From Ceratothoa steindachneri (Eukaryota > Arthropoda > Malacostraca > Isopoda > Cymothoidae): a stretch of 64,000 bases of DNA. The position numbers and the translations under genes were made by a program. The DNA is taken from positions 33,710,675-33,774,674 of the forward strand of contig OZ018327.1 of the NCBI GenBank assembly GCA_963969495.1, given 5' to 3'. Of the stretch, positions 1 to 11,093 are shown in pieces. Position 1 is the first letter of the stretch; the number at the start of each line of letters is the position of its first letter. The notes beneath the pieces were generated by a model that saw nothing but the letters and a program-made list of their open reading frames with translations, was not told where the DNA came from and searched no databases.

Positions 1-432
1 TTGAGAAATATATTGTTTTTGTTTGCAATTAGCCATTACAAAAAAATAATAAGTACCATGCCTTAAATAATTCAAGGTTAAAATTAAATCAAACGTTTTA
101 AAATTTGAAAGGATAATACTTCAGAGTATCAAATGATTTGTACCATTTAATATGTTAATTTTGCAATTTCTATCGCTGGTAATGTCTTTAGTTTGCGCTC
201 ATAAAAAAGGAAATATTAAAATACATCGATGTAATCCAATGTTGAGCTGAAATCATTAAAATGAGTCACTGTTAGGTTTTCATAAACGTATGATTATGGC
301 GTAATGGTAGAGGGAGCCGTGGCCTGATATCAGGCATTATAGTCAGACCAGGATAATTTCAGCTCTGCAAACTCGATGAATCAGTGATATAAGTTTTTAG
401 TTTTTAATTAATTAATTATATATAAATATACA

Positions 433-436
<4 letters not shown>
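1..436. other. AT-rich sequence, nothing recognised
   Basis: AT-rich sequence leading into a TA microsatellite. I see no long reading frame, RNA gene or repeat structure that I can name. Confidence 0.6.

Positions 437-497
<61 letters not shown>
437..497. repeat. (TA)n microsatellite
   Basis: An uninterrupted run of about 30 TA dinucleotides. It is one of five long TA tracts in the window (also near 23342, 23861, 38518 and 51253). Confidence 0.97.
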
Positions 498-501
<4 letters not shown>

Positions 502-2459
502 GTTTGCTTCATACGTATTTTACCTGGATAATTATTTAGCAACATCTTTCATTAATGGCCCACTGATGGTTAATTTTTGCTTGCTTCCGAAAAGGAATAA
601 ACCCCTTTTCAACTTTTATCCTACGTCACCCCCGTCCCCCACGTCCGTTCCTGTCAACAATGAAAAAATAAAACATGCCCAGCGATCTTTTGCGACCGGA
701 AAAATTCAAGGTGAAAAATGAAATAGGCGCTGATATAGCTTCAATTCGTAGTGTATTGTTGAAAAATGGGCTGGTGCGGACATAAGAGACCAGTTCTCAT
801 TTTAGACATTGTATGAGACCATGTATGTCTGTGTGTGTGAGAGAGGGTAAGGTCACGGAATGCCAGGCAATAATCAAATCACGCATAGTATGGAAATATG
901 TAATTATTTGGGTCAGAACGAAATATTTAAACATAAAGAGAAACACAGAAGAAACAATACTATGTGCAAATAGAAACTGAACCTACAAAGTGCGGTCATG
1001 TATCTCGGATCGAGGACTCTGACCCTCATTAAGTGGAGTGTGGGTGTGCCAATGGACACGAAACCAGGTCCCGCCCAGTCCATCCGTGTTTGGTCGCGTG
1101 AGGCGAATAGATCGGCCTCGACTGAACACGGCAGATGGCTACCATAACACCATCGACTTTGGCTATGATACAGACGCTAGATAGCTCAATATATACCCCC
1201 CCCCCCTCCTTTCTTCTTGTTGTACTACTGTAGTTTTAGTTTGTAATAATAATGTTCGATCGCCAGGATCAAACTTAGAGGCCATCAACCCTTAATCTCC
1301 ATATGACTACACTGCCCGACCTCAATCACCTCTTGGCCACTGAAGGCCGAAAATTCTTTGGAGTTGTGCGTTTCCATTATCAGCGCTATTTTCACATAAT
1401 TACTTTTCTAATTACTGGTGAAATAACTTACACCATCATTTAAAGGCACAAATCTATAATTAAAATGAAGACCACAAATATACAAAGCCATACCTGGCTT
1501 GCTACTGATTATAATTTACCCAAATCATTCTTTATACCAGAGCTGGGTAATTTTGTAGGACAATGGGCTACAGGTATTTTGACGCTCCCATTGATATTTT
1601 CCAGAGGAAAAAATGTTAAATAAATCATAAATTGATTTCCATAAGGTTAACTGCAATTAAATGTCAAATATTTCCTTTGCCTAATTTCTTGGAAACCAAC
1701 TTTTAACTATCAGTAAATTGTTGACCATCATTTTTATTTGGTATGAAAGCTACTCTGTTTAGTGGTTCGACTAGTACCATTGTTGAACTGTAAACATTGT
1801 TTATATCTTGGACTGCGAACACCAGTCTCCAATCTCAAAACCAAAAAATACCTTCATAGAGAACGCTTTGCAGGAACCTATTAAGAGGTTTTCATATTAT
1901 AAAGTATTTATGACTTCACAAACCACTATACGCTATTTAGGCTTAAATATTAGTTTATATGTGTCTTATTATGATTACTAAAAATGTATAAAATAAAATA
2001 TATTAATACTCATTTGAATGAGATAATTTAAGATACTTTGATACTGCAGCCCCATAAAGTCCATGCATGTCCTAATCCACCCTCTATAAAACCACAAAAT
2101 CAGCTACGTTGTTTTCTTTAAATCTTACTTTTTTTCTATTATTCATCTCTTATTTTGCGGATCGAGATTTCATTTATCCATGGTCCTTTTTTCTATTTAT
2201 TTTCGTCATAAACTCCCGAGATTTAATTTTATTATGCTCCATCGATACAAAATTGGGCACCACGTTAACTAAGACTGGGTATGATATTAAACGTTAATCT
2301 GCTGAACATCCCCCAGCCACCTGAAGAAATAACAACTCAACCTGATTTGGTGTTAAATACTTTAATATTGACTCTAGTTATCGATTTGAGTCGGGTTATT
2401 TTTTAGGAGACAAGTTAAATCGCGATACAAATTATAATTTTGTCCTTAATTAGAAGAAA
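498..2459. other. Intergenic sequence without recognisable genes
   Basis: The sequence is mostly AT-rich. A more GC-balanced patch lies near 1010-1200 and ends in a run of C at about 1197-1207. Reading frames here are short (about 60-75 codons) and show no motif I recognise. Confidence 0.5.
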
Positions 2460-2464
2460 ATTAC

Positions 2465-4190
2465 ACATCATTTTAACATAAAATAATTTCACGGATGACA
2501 AAAGCTACAAGGGCCTATCACAGGTCATCCGCATCTGTCAAAACCCACACAAAATGCATCCATAGGATTGTGTCAGATCAAGCATCTACAATATACAATT
2601 TGAATCATACACAGGAATGTGTTAAAAACAAAAAGCATCATCATCAAGGCCTGTCAGAATTCAAATCAATTGTAATATACAATAATAAAAAACTGAATCC
2701 ACAGGAATGAGTCCAGAATACCCCACAAAGTTAACCCTCCCACCCCATATAATCACCTAATTTTCGTTTGGATACATTCAAGTTTGGACTGTCTACCGTC
2801 TCGGATGATAAACTATTCCATTAATCTACCACTCTATTGGTGAAAAAATATTTTCTAACATCCAACCTACACCTCTGTTTTTTTAATTTTTAAGTGGTGA
2901 CCCCTAATCCTATTACTTACCTTTGAACTCAAACAACTTGCTAAAGTGCAACTTATCCATCCCAGAACAGATTTTAAAAAGAAAAATCATATCTCCCCTC
3001 ACACATCTTCTCTCAAATGAAAACATATTTAGTACCCTCAGTCTATCTTCATATTCAAGGTGCTTCAGGGAAGGTATTATTTTTGTTGCCCTCCTTTGTA
3101 CTGACTCTAGCAGGTTGATGTCATGTCTAAAATCTGGTGACCATATTTGTATACAGTACGCTAAATGTGGCCTAACATACGAGTTGTAGAGTTTAAGGAT
3201 AACCTCCTTACTCTTGTAGCTAACATCCCTGTTAATGTATCCTAGCACCCTATTTGTTCTATTTTTTACCTCAATACGCTGCTTTGAAAACTTCAGTGAC
3301 CTATCTACTACTACGCCTAAGTCCTTCTCATCCTCAACTGAATTCAGCCAATGCCCATCTATTTCATAGCTAAATTCCATATTATCCCTTCCCATGTTAA
3401 GAACTTTGCATTTTTTTAAGGAAAAAAGTCATTTGCTACTTCTGAGCCCAAGCTAATAACTAATTTAAGTCACCCTGCACTTTAAAGCTACCCTCAACTT
3501 CTTTGACTACAGCTGCCAATTTAGTGTGATCAGCAAAAATTGACACTTGGCTATTTACAGCCTCCCCAAGATCATTTATATAAACTATGAATAATAAAGG
3601 GCCTAGAGCGGATCCATGAGGTACGCCAGTGATAACGTCCCTCCACTGTGACCTCACCCCATTCAGCACAACTCTCTGTTTCCCGTCTTTCAGTCATTCA
3701 GTTATCCAATTCAAAACTTTCCCACATATCCCATGCATTTTTAATTTATGAACTAGTCTCCTATGTGGAACCTTATCAAAAGCTTTGCTAAAAACTAAGT
3801 AAATTACATCAACATTCTCTCCTTTATCTAATTGTTTAGTAACATAATCAATAAAATCTAGTAAATTTGTTGAACACGATCTACCTCTTCTAAACCCAGG
3901 CTGGGCATCGTTTATTAACCTACCACACTCTAGATGGTCAGAAATCCCCTTCTTAACTATCTTCTCAAGGATTTTACAAACGATATAAGTTAAGCTTACC
4001 AGCCTAAAGTCAGTCGGGTCCTCTTTACTCCCCCTTTTTTAAAAATTGGCACTACATTCGCTAATTTCCAATCCTTAAGTATTTCTCCGAACTCTAGTGA
4101 TCTAATATATATCTTCTCAAGAGCTACTGCAATACAATCTACACCTTCTTGGAGTAACCTAGGATGAATGTTGTGTGGGCCGGATTAAGT
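2465..4190 (-). mobile_element. 5'-truncated CR1-like LINE with inactivated RT
   Basis: This is the 3' part of a non-LTR retrotransposon read on the minus strand. The fragment begins near 4190 with a DLLNPAHNIHP-like segment and continues through RT motifs (VVPIFKKG, SKAFDKVPH, GVPHGSALGPLLFIVYINDL). It then runs into a CR1-like C-terminal region (KDLGVVVDRSLKF, LYNSYVRPHLAYC, QRRATKI, HLEYEDRL) between 3395 and 2913. A degraded RKYFFTNRVVD-like tail and a 3' UTR follow, down to about 2465. Several stops and frameshifts break the frame. Motif A reads YLVFSKAF where families have YLDFSKAF. Motif C reads FADH instead of FADD. Both catalytic positions are therefore lost and the copy is dead. A shorter relative with the same 3' UTR lies at 9468-9990. 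Confidence 0.88.
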
Positions 4191-4836
4191 AGATCTTCGT
4201 TAAGTAAAAATAAAATGAATAAAAATAATAATTAGAAACGAGTAATAGTATGCCATATGTAGTAATAAAATTATATTAAAAGAAAATATACAGACCGAGA
4301 AAACCATCTAGAAAAGAAAGCCCTAATTAATAAAATAGTTTAGCCTATTTCGCAGAAATAAGTAGGCTTTTAGCTACAACTCAAGCTCAGCAATGACACT
4401 AGTTATTGTTATAAATAGCCAAATATTTTGAAGTCCTTGAATTTAGCTTGTTTTTTCGCGTTAGTCCTTGAATAAATAAATTAAGTAATTATTATGAAGG
4501 CAGCGGATAGTGATAGAGATAGGGAGTTGATTTTCAGGTGAAAATCAACTCCATTTAGAGGGGAATGGCGGTCCACCGTTGCACGACTTACCTTGCTCTT
4601 GCTTTTACAGGTACCCTCGGTTGCTCGTCCCAGGGTTGGCCTTCGTATCGGTAGCATCGTAGAAGCGAGACTGAAAAGACGTTAAAAATGATAACAACTA
4701 CTATGCAATATTATATTTTTGCTTCTTAAATGAAGTGCCTCACTTTTCATCTTTCATTTGGAGATCAAATGAAGAATGCGATAATTTTTTGTTCTTGTTT
4801 CAAATCATTTTCAAACTGGAATAGATTTAGTAATAT
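4191..4836. other. Unassigned sequence with a strong 13-bp hairpin
   Basis: AT-rich sequence. At 4523-4552 a perfect 13-bp stem (GGAGTTGATTTTC and its complement) encloses the loop AGGT. A splice-acceptor-like run (CTTGCTTTTACAG) lies just downstream near 4600, but I cannot attach it to an exon. Confidence 0.5.
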
Positions 4837-6686
4837 TAGGGTTACCATACATCCTGATTTGATCGGGAAAGTCCCGGTTTCAAGCAACGGTCCAAGCGTC
4901 CCGAAATGTTTATAATTTTGGCCTGAAAAAACTAACTTTATAAATATAAACTTATAAAATTAGAAATAAACTAAATATACTAATTTATGCTATATTATAA
5001 TAATGCCAGAATATGAATATAAAGTTAAGCTTTTAAAATATTCATTCCTCCATATATTTTGTTTGTCATAAAATGTTAAATGACACATGGCAACTCAAAT
5101 TTGTCAATGCAGACAGGGGTCAAAGATTATTTTAGCTTGGCGAGTGTAAAAATGAGTGAGGATCGGTAGTGATACATGGTAAATTAATCAGTTTGCCTTT
5201 GATTTTTTTCTTTTTTTTTGCTGTCAGCGAAGTAAAATGCCTAAACGAGAGTGAAAATTAGTCATGACTTTCAGATTTATTTCACCTCTCCAGCTATTGA
5301 AAGAATCTTACAAATTTATGAAGGTGTGAAGTCTTACTTTTCCTCATAAAAGATCCATGAACATAATAACTATTTGTGGTTAATTCATGAACTAAATCTG
5401 TTTACTAAAACAGGTTTTTTTTAGGGATAAAACCAAAGAAAGTGCTTGTAATATTCTTGCAGATGAAAAAAGATCGAAAACAAATTTCGAAGAAAGGCGA
5501 GATTATAAATTTCTACCCCAAGGAAAAAAACTTCAAGAGACTGGGAGAATGCAAATATCAATGATGTTACAGTCATGTAAGAATTTACGATTTTTTATGA
5601 TCGCTGCCTTCCTTACATTGAACAATGAAAGAATAGCTCATGCGAGACTTTGCCTCATATGAAATAGAAACATCTGTTGGTAAAATTAATGAAACAACCG
5701 GAAGTAATGTAATAAATTTAGACGACCTTTTTGATGAAGTGGCGGTTACTATGGCATTTTGGTCTTCATAGTGTAAATTTGGAGAACCTGAAAACTTCAA
5801 ATGTTTAAACTTTAAAGAAGAGTATTTCACTCCAACCTTAGACGTATTGTGGAAATGAAAGCTGTTCTCAGCATATCAAGCTACAATTCTAGGGAACTCT
5901 CAGAACAATTTGAAACGAAAGTTATGTCCACTTTTGAATAAAGTTTTAGATAATATTTATTAAATTATTGCCTCTTGTTATAGTTTGGGAATGCTACAAT
6001 AAGTAATTTATACCTTTTTCTTTCAGATTATAAAAAAAAATATTGTTCACGTTGGACATGTTTTAGTCTATGAGTTTCATAAAGGTGTCAATGCAAGTAC
6101 TTAGGCAAGCCAAACTCCATTCAGAGCACAAGACTTATGGAACCTACTGCAGTAAATTAAAGAAGTTACAGGAAGTAAATTCTGCTACACCTTCTAGGGA
6201 CTTCGCAGAACAATTTAACGTACCCCACAAGGCTGTCCTACACCCATTGAAAAGGATTGGAAAGGTTCCACTGATTCATTTTTAATGTATACCCTAAAAT
6301 CGGACATTATTTTCGTTCCAACCTGATACATCAATTCCAGTTGTGAGGGCATTTTCCATTATCAACAATGTGTGGTTGCAGGAAAGACTGGATGGCTTAG
6401 TCAACTGTAAAGACTCTACTCTATTGCAAACTGAATATTGAACAGAGTTGGGTAAATTTTTGAAAAAAAATAAACAAATGCAGACAAAAATTCACGGCAG
6501 CGAAAAATGCGAGTGTTTTCACACATGACTACCATCTTTTTTCAATATGTATAATAATTTTGTTTTTTATTAATATAAATCGATATTCTATTAGTATCTA
6601 TCGTGAAATAGAATTTTAAAAATATCCATAAAACGGTGTGTATAGATTTTATCCCGGTTTCGCGTTCTGAAAATATGGTAAGCCTA
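4837..6686 (+). mobile_element. hAT-like DNA transposon relic
   Basis: The ends match as imperfect inverted repeats. The left end begins TAGGGTTACCATA at 4837. The right end, read in reverse from 6686, begins TAGGCTTACCATA. The interior (about 5230-6450, plus strand) holds a broken transposase-like sequence with pieces such as EGVKSY, WLIHELN and YCSKLKKLQEVN. Near 6345-6430 there is a C-terminal segment VRAFSIINNVWLQERL that resembles the hAT dimerisation domain (consensus NASVERxFS..N). Frameshifts and stops are frequent. I do not find a convincing 8-bp target duplication (AGTAATAT versus CTTATAAG). Related CCCGGTTT/GTCCCG subterminal motifs continue to about 6920, so the right boundary may be compound. 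Superfamily assignment is inference from the C-terminal motif and termini. Confidence 0.6.
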
Positions 6687-6956
6687 CTTATAAGGTTCAC
6701 AAAGAAGAAAATTAATTAACCAAACTATCTTAGGACATTTGAGCACGAAGGATTTTTTATTATATAAAACACTGATAAAACATTTACTGAAGAAGTATCC
6801 TAATGCAATATAGAACCCATATAAAAAATATGCGGTTGAAAATGTTCAAAAGAAGACTCAAGCAGGAAACGTCCCGTGTTTTACGGGATTGTCCAGTCCC
6901 GTATTTCTAGCAATGTCCCGCGGAGTGTGGAGCTGATCAAGTCAGAGCTACAGATA

Positions 6957-7505
6957 TAAATATATATATTTTTTAGGAGCCTATCTGGCGACTACCCACT
7001 TGGGCATAAGTCGCCGCAAGCACGAAAACCTAGCACTAGGCTACTTTAAAATAAGAATATGAAAAAAACAACAATAAAAAGGGAAAATGGCAACAATTAG
7101 GAAGCAAGCTCAGGCGTCGGGGGGAGGTCCACCTCCCCCCGGCGCAGGAACGTGCGACCTACAAAGAAAAAAACAAAAACAAAACCTAGTTAATTAAAGG
7201 GGAGAAGGCCGGCCTCCCCCCCCCCCCCCAAGTCTTATAAGTCCACTAGTCAATGTGCACGAACTCGTCCCGAGTGCAAGGGACAGGCGGTAGCGACCCC
7301 GCCCATCCCGGTACCGTGATAGGTAACGTGCGCGGAGATCGCCCAGACTGGGACATTCAACAAGAATGTGCCGAACAGTCTGGTGGAGAACGCAGTCTTC
7401 ACAGTAGGGAGCTGGTGAGCGCTCCATCAAATGGCGGTGCGTCCCGCGAGTGTGTCCAATTCGGAGACGACAGAAAGCAACCTGGAAGGCGGCATTGCGG
7501 GGTAG
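6957..7505 (-). mobile_element. 5'-truncated LINE 3' end with 14-bp TSD
   Basis: A short minus-strand fragment of a non-LTR element. It is flanked by a perfect 14-bp direct repeat, CAGAGCTACAGATA, at 6943-6956 and 7506-7519. The coding part (7505 down to about 7290) reads RLRIGHTRGTHRHLMERSP and then CEDCVLHQTVRHILVEC. This is the C-terminal zinc-binding region typical of Jockey/I-type ORF2 proteins. The 3' UTR contains the perfect inverted repeat GGGGGGAGGT/ACCTCCCCCC near 7119-7140 and ends in an AT-rich tail at 6957. The fragment carries only the last part of ORF2 and cannot be autonomous. The intact duplication suggests a relatively recent insertion. Confidence 0.85.
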
Positions 7506-7519
7506 CAGAGCTACAGATA

Positions 7520-8706
7520 AAGTCCAATTTCACACTGTCCTGTTCTGAGTTCATGCCATATGCTCAAACCAAACACCATCTCTTGAGAGCAGTTGTATCC
7601 AGGACAAATAAAAAATAACACTAACAACAATGGGGAAAAATAATTTTAAAAGAATTATGTAAAGGTTTTCATCATATGCATTTTATTTTCTGCAATTTAC
7701 TCAATATATTATGGCAAGTGCAATTTACTCAATATATTATGGCAAGTCACTTTAGTCATAAAGTGACTTGCTGCAAAATATGCATGGTTGCAATATTATA
7801 ATGCTTTGACATGTAATGAACAGCTGTTTGTAACAAAATCTACAATGAACACACATAAGTAGTATGTGCCCTGTATATTGTTAAACTACCTCTCCAATTT
7901 ATGTGTCACTTATTTCAGTTTTCAAAACCTGATGACCCTCCCTACAAGGCTCCTGATTAGTAATTTAAACACCTAAACAAAGACTTGAAAAGTTAGGTCT
8001 ACCAAGGTCCATTGTACACGAGGCTAAGAGATGACATGGTCAAACATTCTAATTGGTTACAGAAATATATGATAAAAGGCATCAGGAATATGTAATAGGA
8101 ATATAATTTAAAAGTTACAAAGATAAAATGATTAAATCTATGCCGAGATTGTATATACGGAAGTCTAATTTCACACATCGAATTGTTGACAATTGGAACT
8201 CCTGAAAGAACTTTTGAAAGAAATCTTGGTAGATTTTGGCAAAATAAAGAATATAAATTTGATCACACAGCCTTTAATTTAGAACCGATGCTTGATAGGC
8301 TAATCTTGCTTCGGGACAGCTAAATTTTGTTTTTCTTCACATATCCTCTATTAGGCAATGGTGTAAAGGCGCTTGAATGAAATATTTCACAAATTATTGT
8401 TCAGATAAAGTTTCTTAGCTACTTATTTACTATCTAATTTCACCCAGCTATTGAACGAAACATTGTGAATAAAGTAATTAAACTATGAAATCAAATGTCG
8501 CTGAGGAACGCCAATGGGTCATAGAGGGTTAAAACATGAAAATACACTTCATTTCACCTATAATTTCTTTTCCAAATAATTGATGACAAGATATCCTTTT
8601 TATTGATTAAAAATTTCATAAAAACTACATACCATGTTGTAGGGTTTTAGTTTATCTTTTCACGTGTGATAGCAGCTGAAAACTAGAGTGGAATGTAATT
8701 GTTAAG
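7520..8706. other. Intergenic sequence with a short duplication and palindrome
   Basis: No gene is recognised. At 7692-7747 a 28-bp unit (GCAATTTACTCAATATATTA...) is exactly duplicated in tandem. It runs directly into a perfect 12-bp palindrome at 7743-7770 (CAAGTCACTTTA, loop GTCA). The rest is AT-rich. Confidence 0.6.
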
Positions 8707-8892
8707 ATTAGTGACGCACGATTTTCCTTAGCGATTTTTTTGCTTTTGGGGTCACATCATATTGTATTATATATCATTTTGAAGGGAATTTCGAAGCCCT
8801 CCATACTCCCCTTTAATTGTTGAGGGTTGCACCCCCCCCTGTTATTTTTAATAATCTATTAGTATTCCCTAACAAAATCGTGCGCCACTAAT
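8707..8892. mobile_element. MITE-like element with 19-bp inverted termini
   Basis: A 186-bp element bounded by inverted repeats, ATTAGTGACGCACGATTTT at 8707-8725 and its near-perfect complement (18 of 19) at 8874-8892. The interior contains the segments GGGTTGCAACCC-like, TTAAAAATA and CCCTTCAAAAT. These recur in inverted order in the element at 10013-10362, so this is a repeat family. No coding capacity is seen. Confidence 0.75.
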
Positions 8893-9089
8893 TACACTAT
8901 AAATTATACTAAGTTGAGAAGAATATGCGCTTCATTTTAACCTAACTGAATCGTGGTAGGCGCATTTTTCAGTCGTACCTTATTTTTCAAAGTTTGGCGA
9001 AAGATGCGGTTGCTATACCAACGAGTAGCCACCCTTCACACCTACATTGGTTAGGAATGGATTGGGCTCTTCATCCACACCATGATGCA

Positions 9090-9097
9090 GTGTGAAG
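9090..9097. repeat. 8-bp target-site duplication of the large hAT element (left)
   Basis: GTGTGAAG, identical to 18703-18710. It lies immediately before the CAGGGCTCC terminus. Confidence 0.88.
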
Positions 9098-9467
9098 CAG
9101 GGCTCCTACTTCTGGGTTTTTTAGGTTCCATCTGGGTTTCTAGGTTTAACTTTTAAAAATCTCGTAAAACCTGTTTTTTTCAGGAAAATATACGACGATT
9201 TATTAATAATTACAGTAATTTATATCGTATTAATATAAATTTATACTATTACAGTGTACGTAAATACGCATGTCAGATGAAACAGAACGTATTCAATTGG
9301 TGTCAGCCGTATCAAACAAATATTGAACAGGTTTATACAGGCAGCGTCGTTGCATCATTGTCGCACTCCCATTTGAGTGAGTTACGAACATGTTCATTAC
9401 TTGTACGCCGTTCCAACGCCACACTGATGAGTGACAATCTGACGGCACTGTGTCGTTAGTAGACAGG

Positions 9468-9990
9468 TTATTCTTAAACTCGACAACCTGTATGTCAGGC
9501 CACATTTAGAGTACTGTATACAAGAATGGGTATCACATTTTAGACATGATATTAATAACTGCTGGAGTCAGTACAAAAGAGGGCAACGAAAATAATAGTT
9601 GCCTGAAGCACCTTGAATATGAAGATAGACTGAGGGTACTAAATATGTTCTCATTTGAAAGTAGGTGTGTGGGGGGAGATATGAGTGACCTTTTTAAAAT
9701 TTGTTCACGGGTGGATAAGTTGTATTTTAGCAAGTTATTTGAGTTGGAAAGTAGACGGTAGTAATAGGACTAGGGGTCCACCACTTGAAAATTAAAAAAC
9801 TCCTTTGGATGCATATTGTGGGTAGGTTTTGACAGATGCGGATGACCTTTGTTTGATAGGCCCTTGTGGCTTTTGTCATCCGTGAAGTTATGTTATGTTA
9901 GAAAATATTTTTTCAGCAATATGTTTTCAAGCACAGATTGGATGATTATATGGGGAGGGAAGGTTAATTTTTTTTTGGAGGGGGGGTTAT
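9468..9990 (+). mobile_element. CR1-like LINE 3' fragments, rearranged order
   Basis: Plus-strand fragment related to the copy at 2465-4190: LDNLYVRPHLEYC, then KHLEYEDRLRVLNMFSFESR, then KICSRVDKLYFSKLFELESR and two stops. A 3' UTR block (GTTTTGACAGATGCGGATGAC to GTCATCCGTGAAGTTATGTT, about 9828-9900) follows. After that UTR comes a piece resembling the end of the ORF (KYFF...DDYMGREG, 9900-9960), which in the other copy precedes the UTR. Either two insertions lie end to end or the fragment was permuted. It sits inside the hAT transposon and is 5'-truncated. Confidence 0.75.
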
Positions 9991-10012
9991 TCTGGACCCG
10001 GTAATTGTTAAG

Positions 10013-10362
10013 ATTAGTGGCGCACGATTTTTTAGAGATTTTTGTTGGTTACCTTTCTAGCTACTTTCCCTCCATTCCCTTAAGTTTTTGTAGGCTTTCC
10101 TATAACGATGTCTGGCAATTGCCTTTGAATTCCAATCTAATGCTAGGCTTTTGCATTGGGAATATTACTAGATTATTAAAAATAGCGGGGAGTGGGGAGT
10201 GCAACCCTCACAATTAAAGGGTGGTATAGGGGCGAAGCCCCCCATTTCCCTTCAAAATCCATAATAAAATATGATGGGATTCCAATAAACGCAAAAAAAA
10301 CAACAACCCAAAAGCATCTTTTTTGTAATTTGCCTAGGAAAAAAATACGGCAGTGCCGTGAT
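10013..10362. mobile_element. Second, larger copy of the MITE-like family
   Basis: Begins with ATTAGTGGCGCACGATTTTT, like the terminus of the 8707-8892 element. The central part (about 10150-10270: GATTATTAAAAATA, GTGCAACCCTCA, CAATTAAAGGG, CCCTTCAAAAT) matches that element in the reverse orientation. The right end (CAGTGCCGTGAT near 10351-10362) is poorly conserved, so the boundary is approximate. It lies within the hAT element, upstream of the transposase start. Confidence 0.6.
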
Positions 10363-10490
10363 GCGTTTTTTTGGTAAATTTGTGGTTGTGCATTTAATAA
10401 CCATGCATTTTTGTCATTTATGTAATATATTTTTAATTTTTCTTCATATTTTAGAAATACTGATAACAAACTGGCAAGCCATCCTCAAAA

Positions 10491-10741
10491 GTGTCTAAAA
10501 AGTGGTATAAACAATCTTTTAAAGAAGAATGGTTAAAAGATGAAAATCTGAAAGAGTGGCTAAAAGAAGATCCGACGGAAAAGGGATGTAGTTACTGCAT
10601 GTGCTGTAATACAAAAATAAGGAATGCTAATAAATCCATCTTATTATCGCACAGTAAAACGGCTAAACAGGAGAACAACATGAAAACTGCGAAGTCAACA
10701 ACAAAGTTAGATATATTTGTTAAAAAAAGAAGCCTACAGAA
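10491..10741 (+). pseudogene. hAT transposase, N-terminal part (interrupted by a LINE)
   Basis: Starts MSKKWYKQSFKEEW and continues to KLDIFVKKRSLQ, where the nested LINE enters at 10742. The segment CSYCMCCNTKIRNANKS...LLSHSKTAKQ looks like the N-terminal BED/TTF-type zinc finger that precedes many hAT transposases. Upstream, a TTTTAG near 10454 could be a splice acceptor. The reading frame of the mature protein resumes after the LINE at about 16774 (KEVAKAEL-like). The split site carries the 12-bp duplication of the LINE (10730-10741 and 16762-16773). The function would have been DNA cut-and-paste in the nucleus. This copy is broken. Confidence 0.78.
10730..10741. repeat. 12-bp TSD of the nested I-group LINE (left)
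   Basis: AAGCCTACAGAA is identical at 16762-16773. The pair marks the insertion point of the LINE inside the hAT transposase coding region. Confidence 0.9.
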
Positions 10742-11093
10742 CAACAATCACGGTCAAGACGGACGGACACACGAAGAAGCACACTGAAAAGTGCATCCAA
10801 GCAGCTGACGAGTCATCACCACTTCCACGAGAGTTAATCGCCCAAGAATGTTACCATTTGGTAACTATTAACCTTGAGAGTAGAGCAAGAAGGTTGCCTC
10901 GTTTGTCTCATAAGGGCAGCTACGGTCTGATTGGAGATTCCTCCTGTTTCCGTAGCTCTCAAAAGAGACAGAAGCAAGCGTGGACGGGTTGATTGGAGAT
11001 ACCTCCTGTTCCTGTCCTGCTTGTAAAGAGGGCATTTGTCTCTTCTACCCTTTGCACGCGTGGCGCTGATGGGCGAACAAGAGTGACGCCACG
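10742..11093 (+). promoter_or_regulatory. 5' UTR of the I-group LINE
   Basis: The sequence between the target duplication and the ORF1 start. Elements of this group normally carry an internal promoter here, but I cannot identify its motifs with confidence. A short motif, TGATTGGAGAT(T/A)CCTCCTGTT, occurs twice about 62 bp apart (near 10928 and 10990). Each copy can form a small GGAG/CTCC stem. Confidence 0.55.

Noticed and set aside
4837..6686. An 8-bp target-site duplication for this hAT relic
   Set aside because: The flanking 8-mers AGTAATAT and CTTATAAG do not match, so the insertion boundaries remain unproven.
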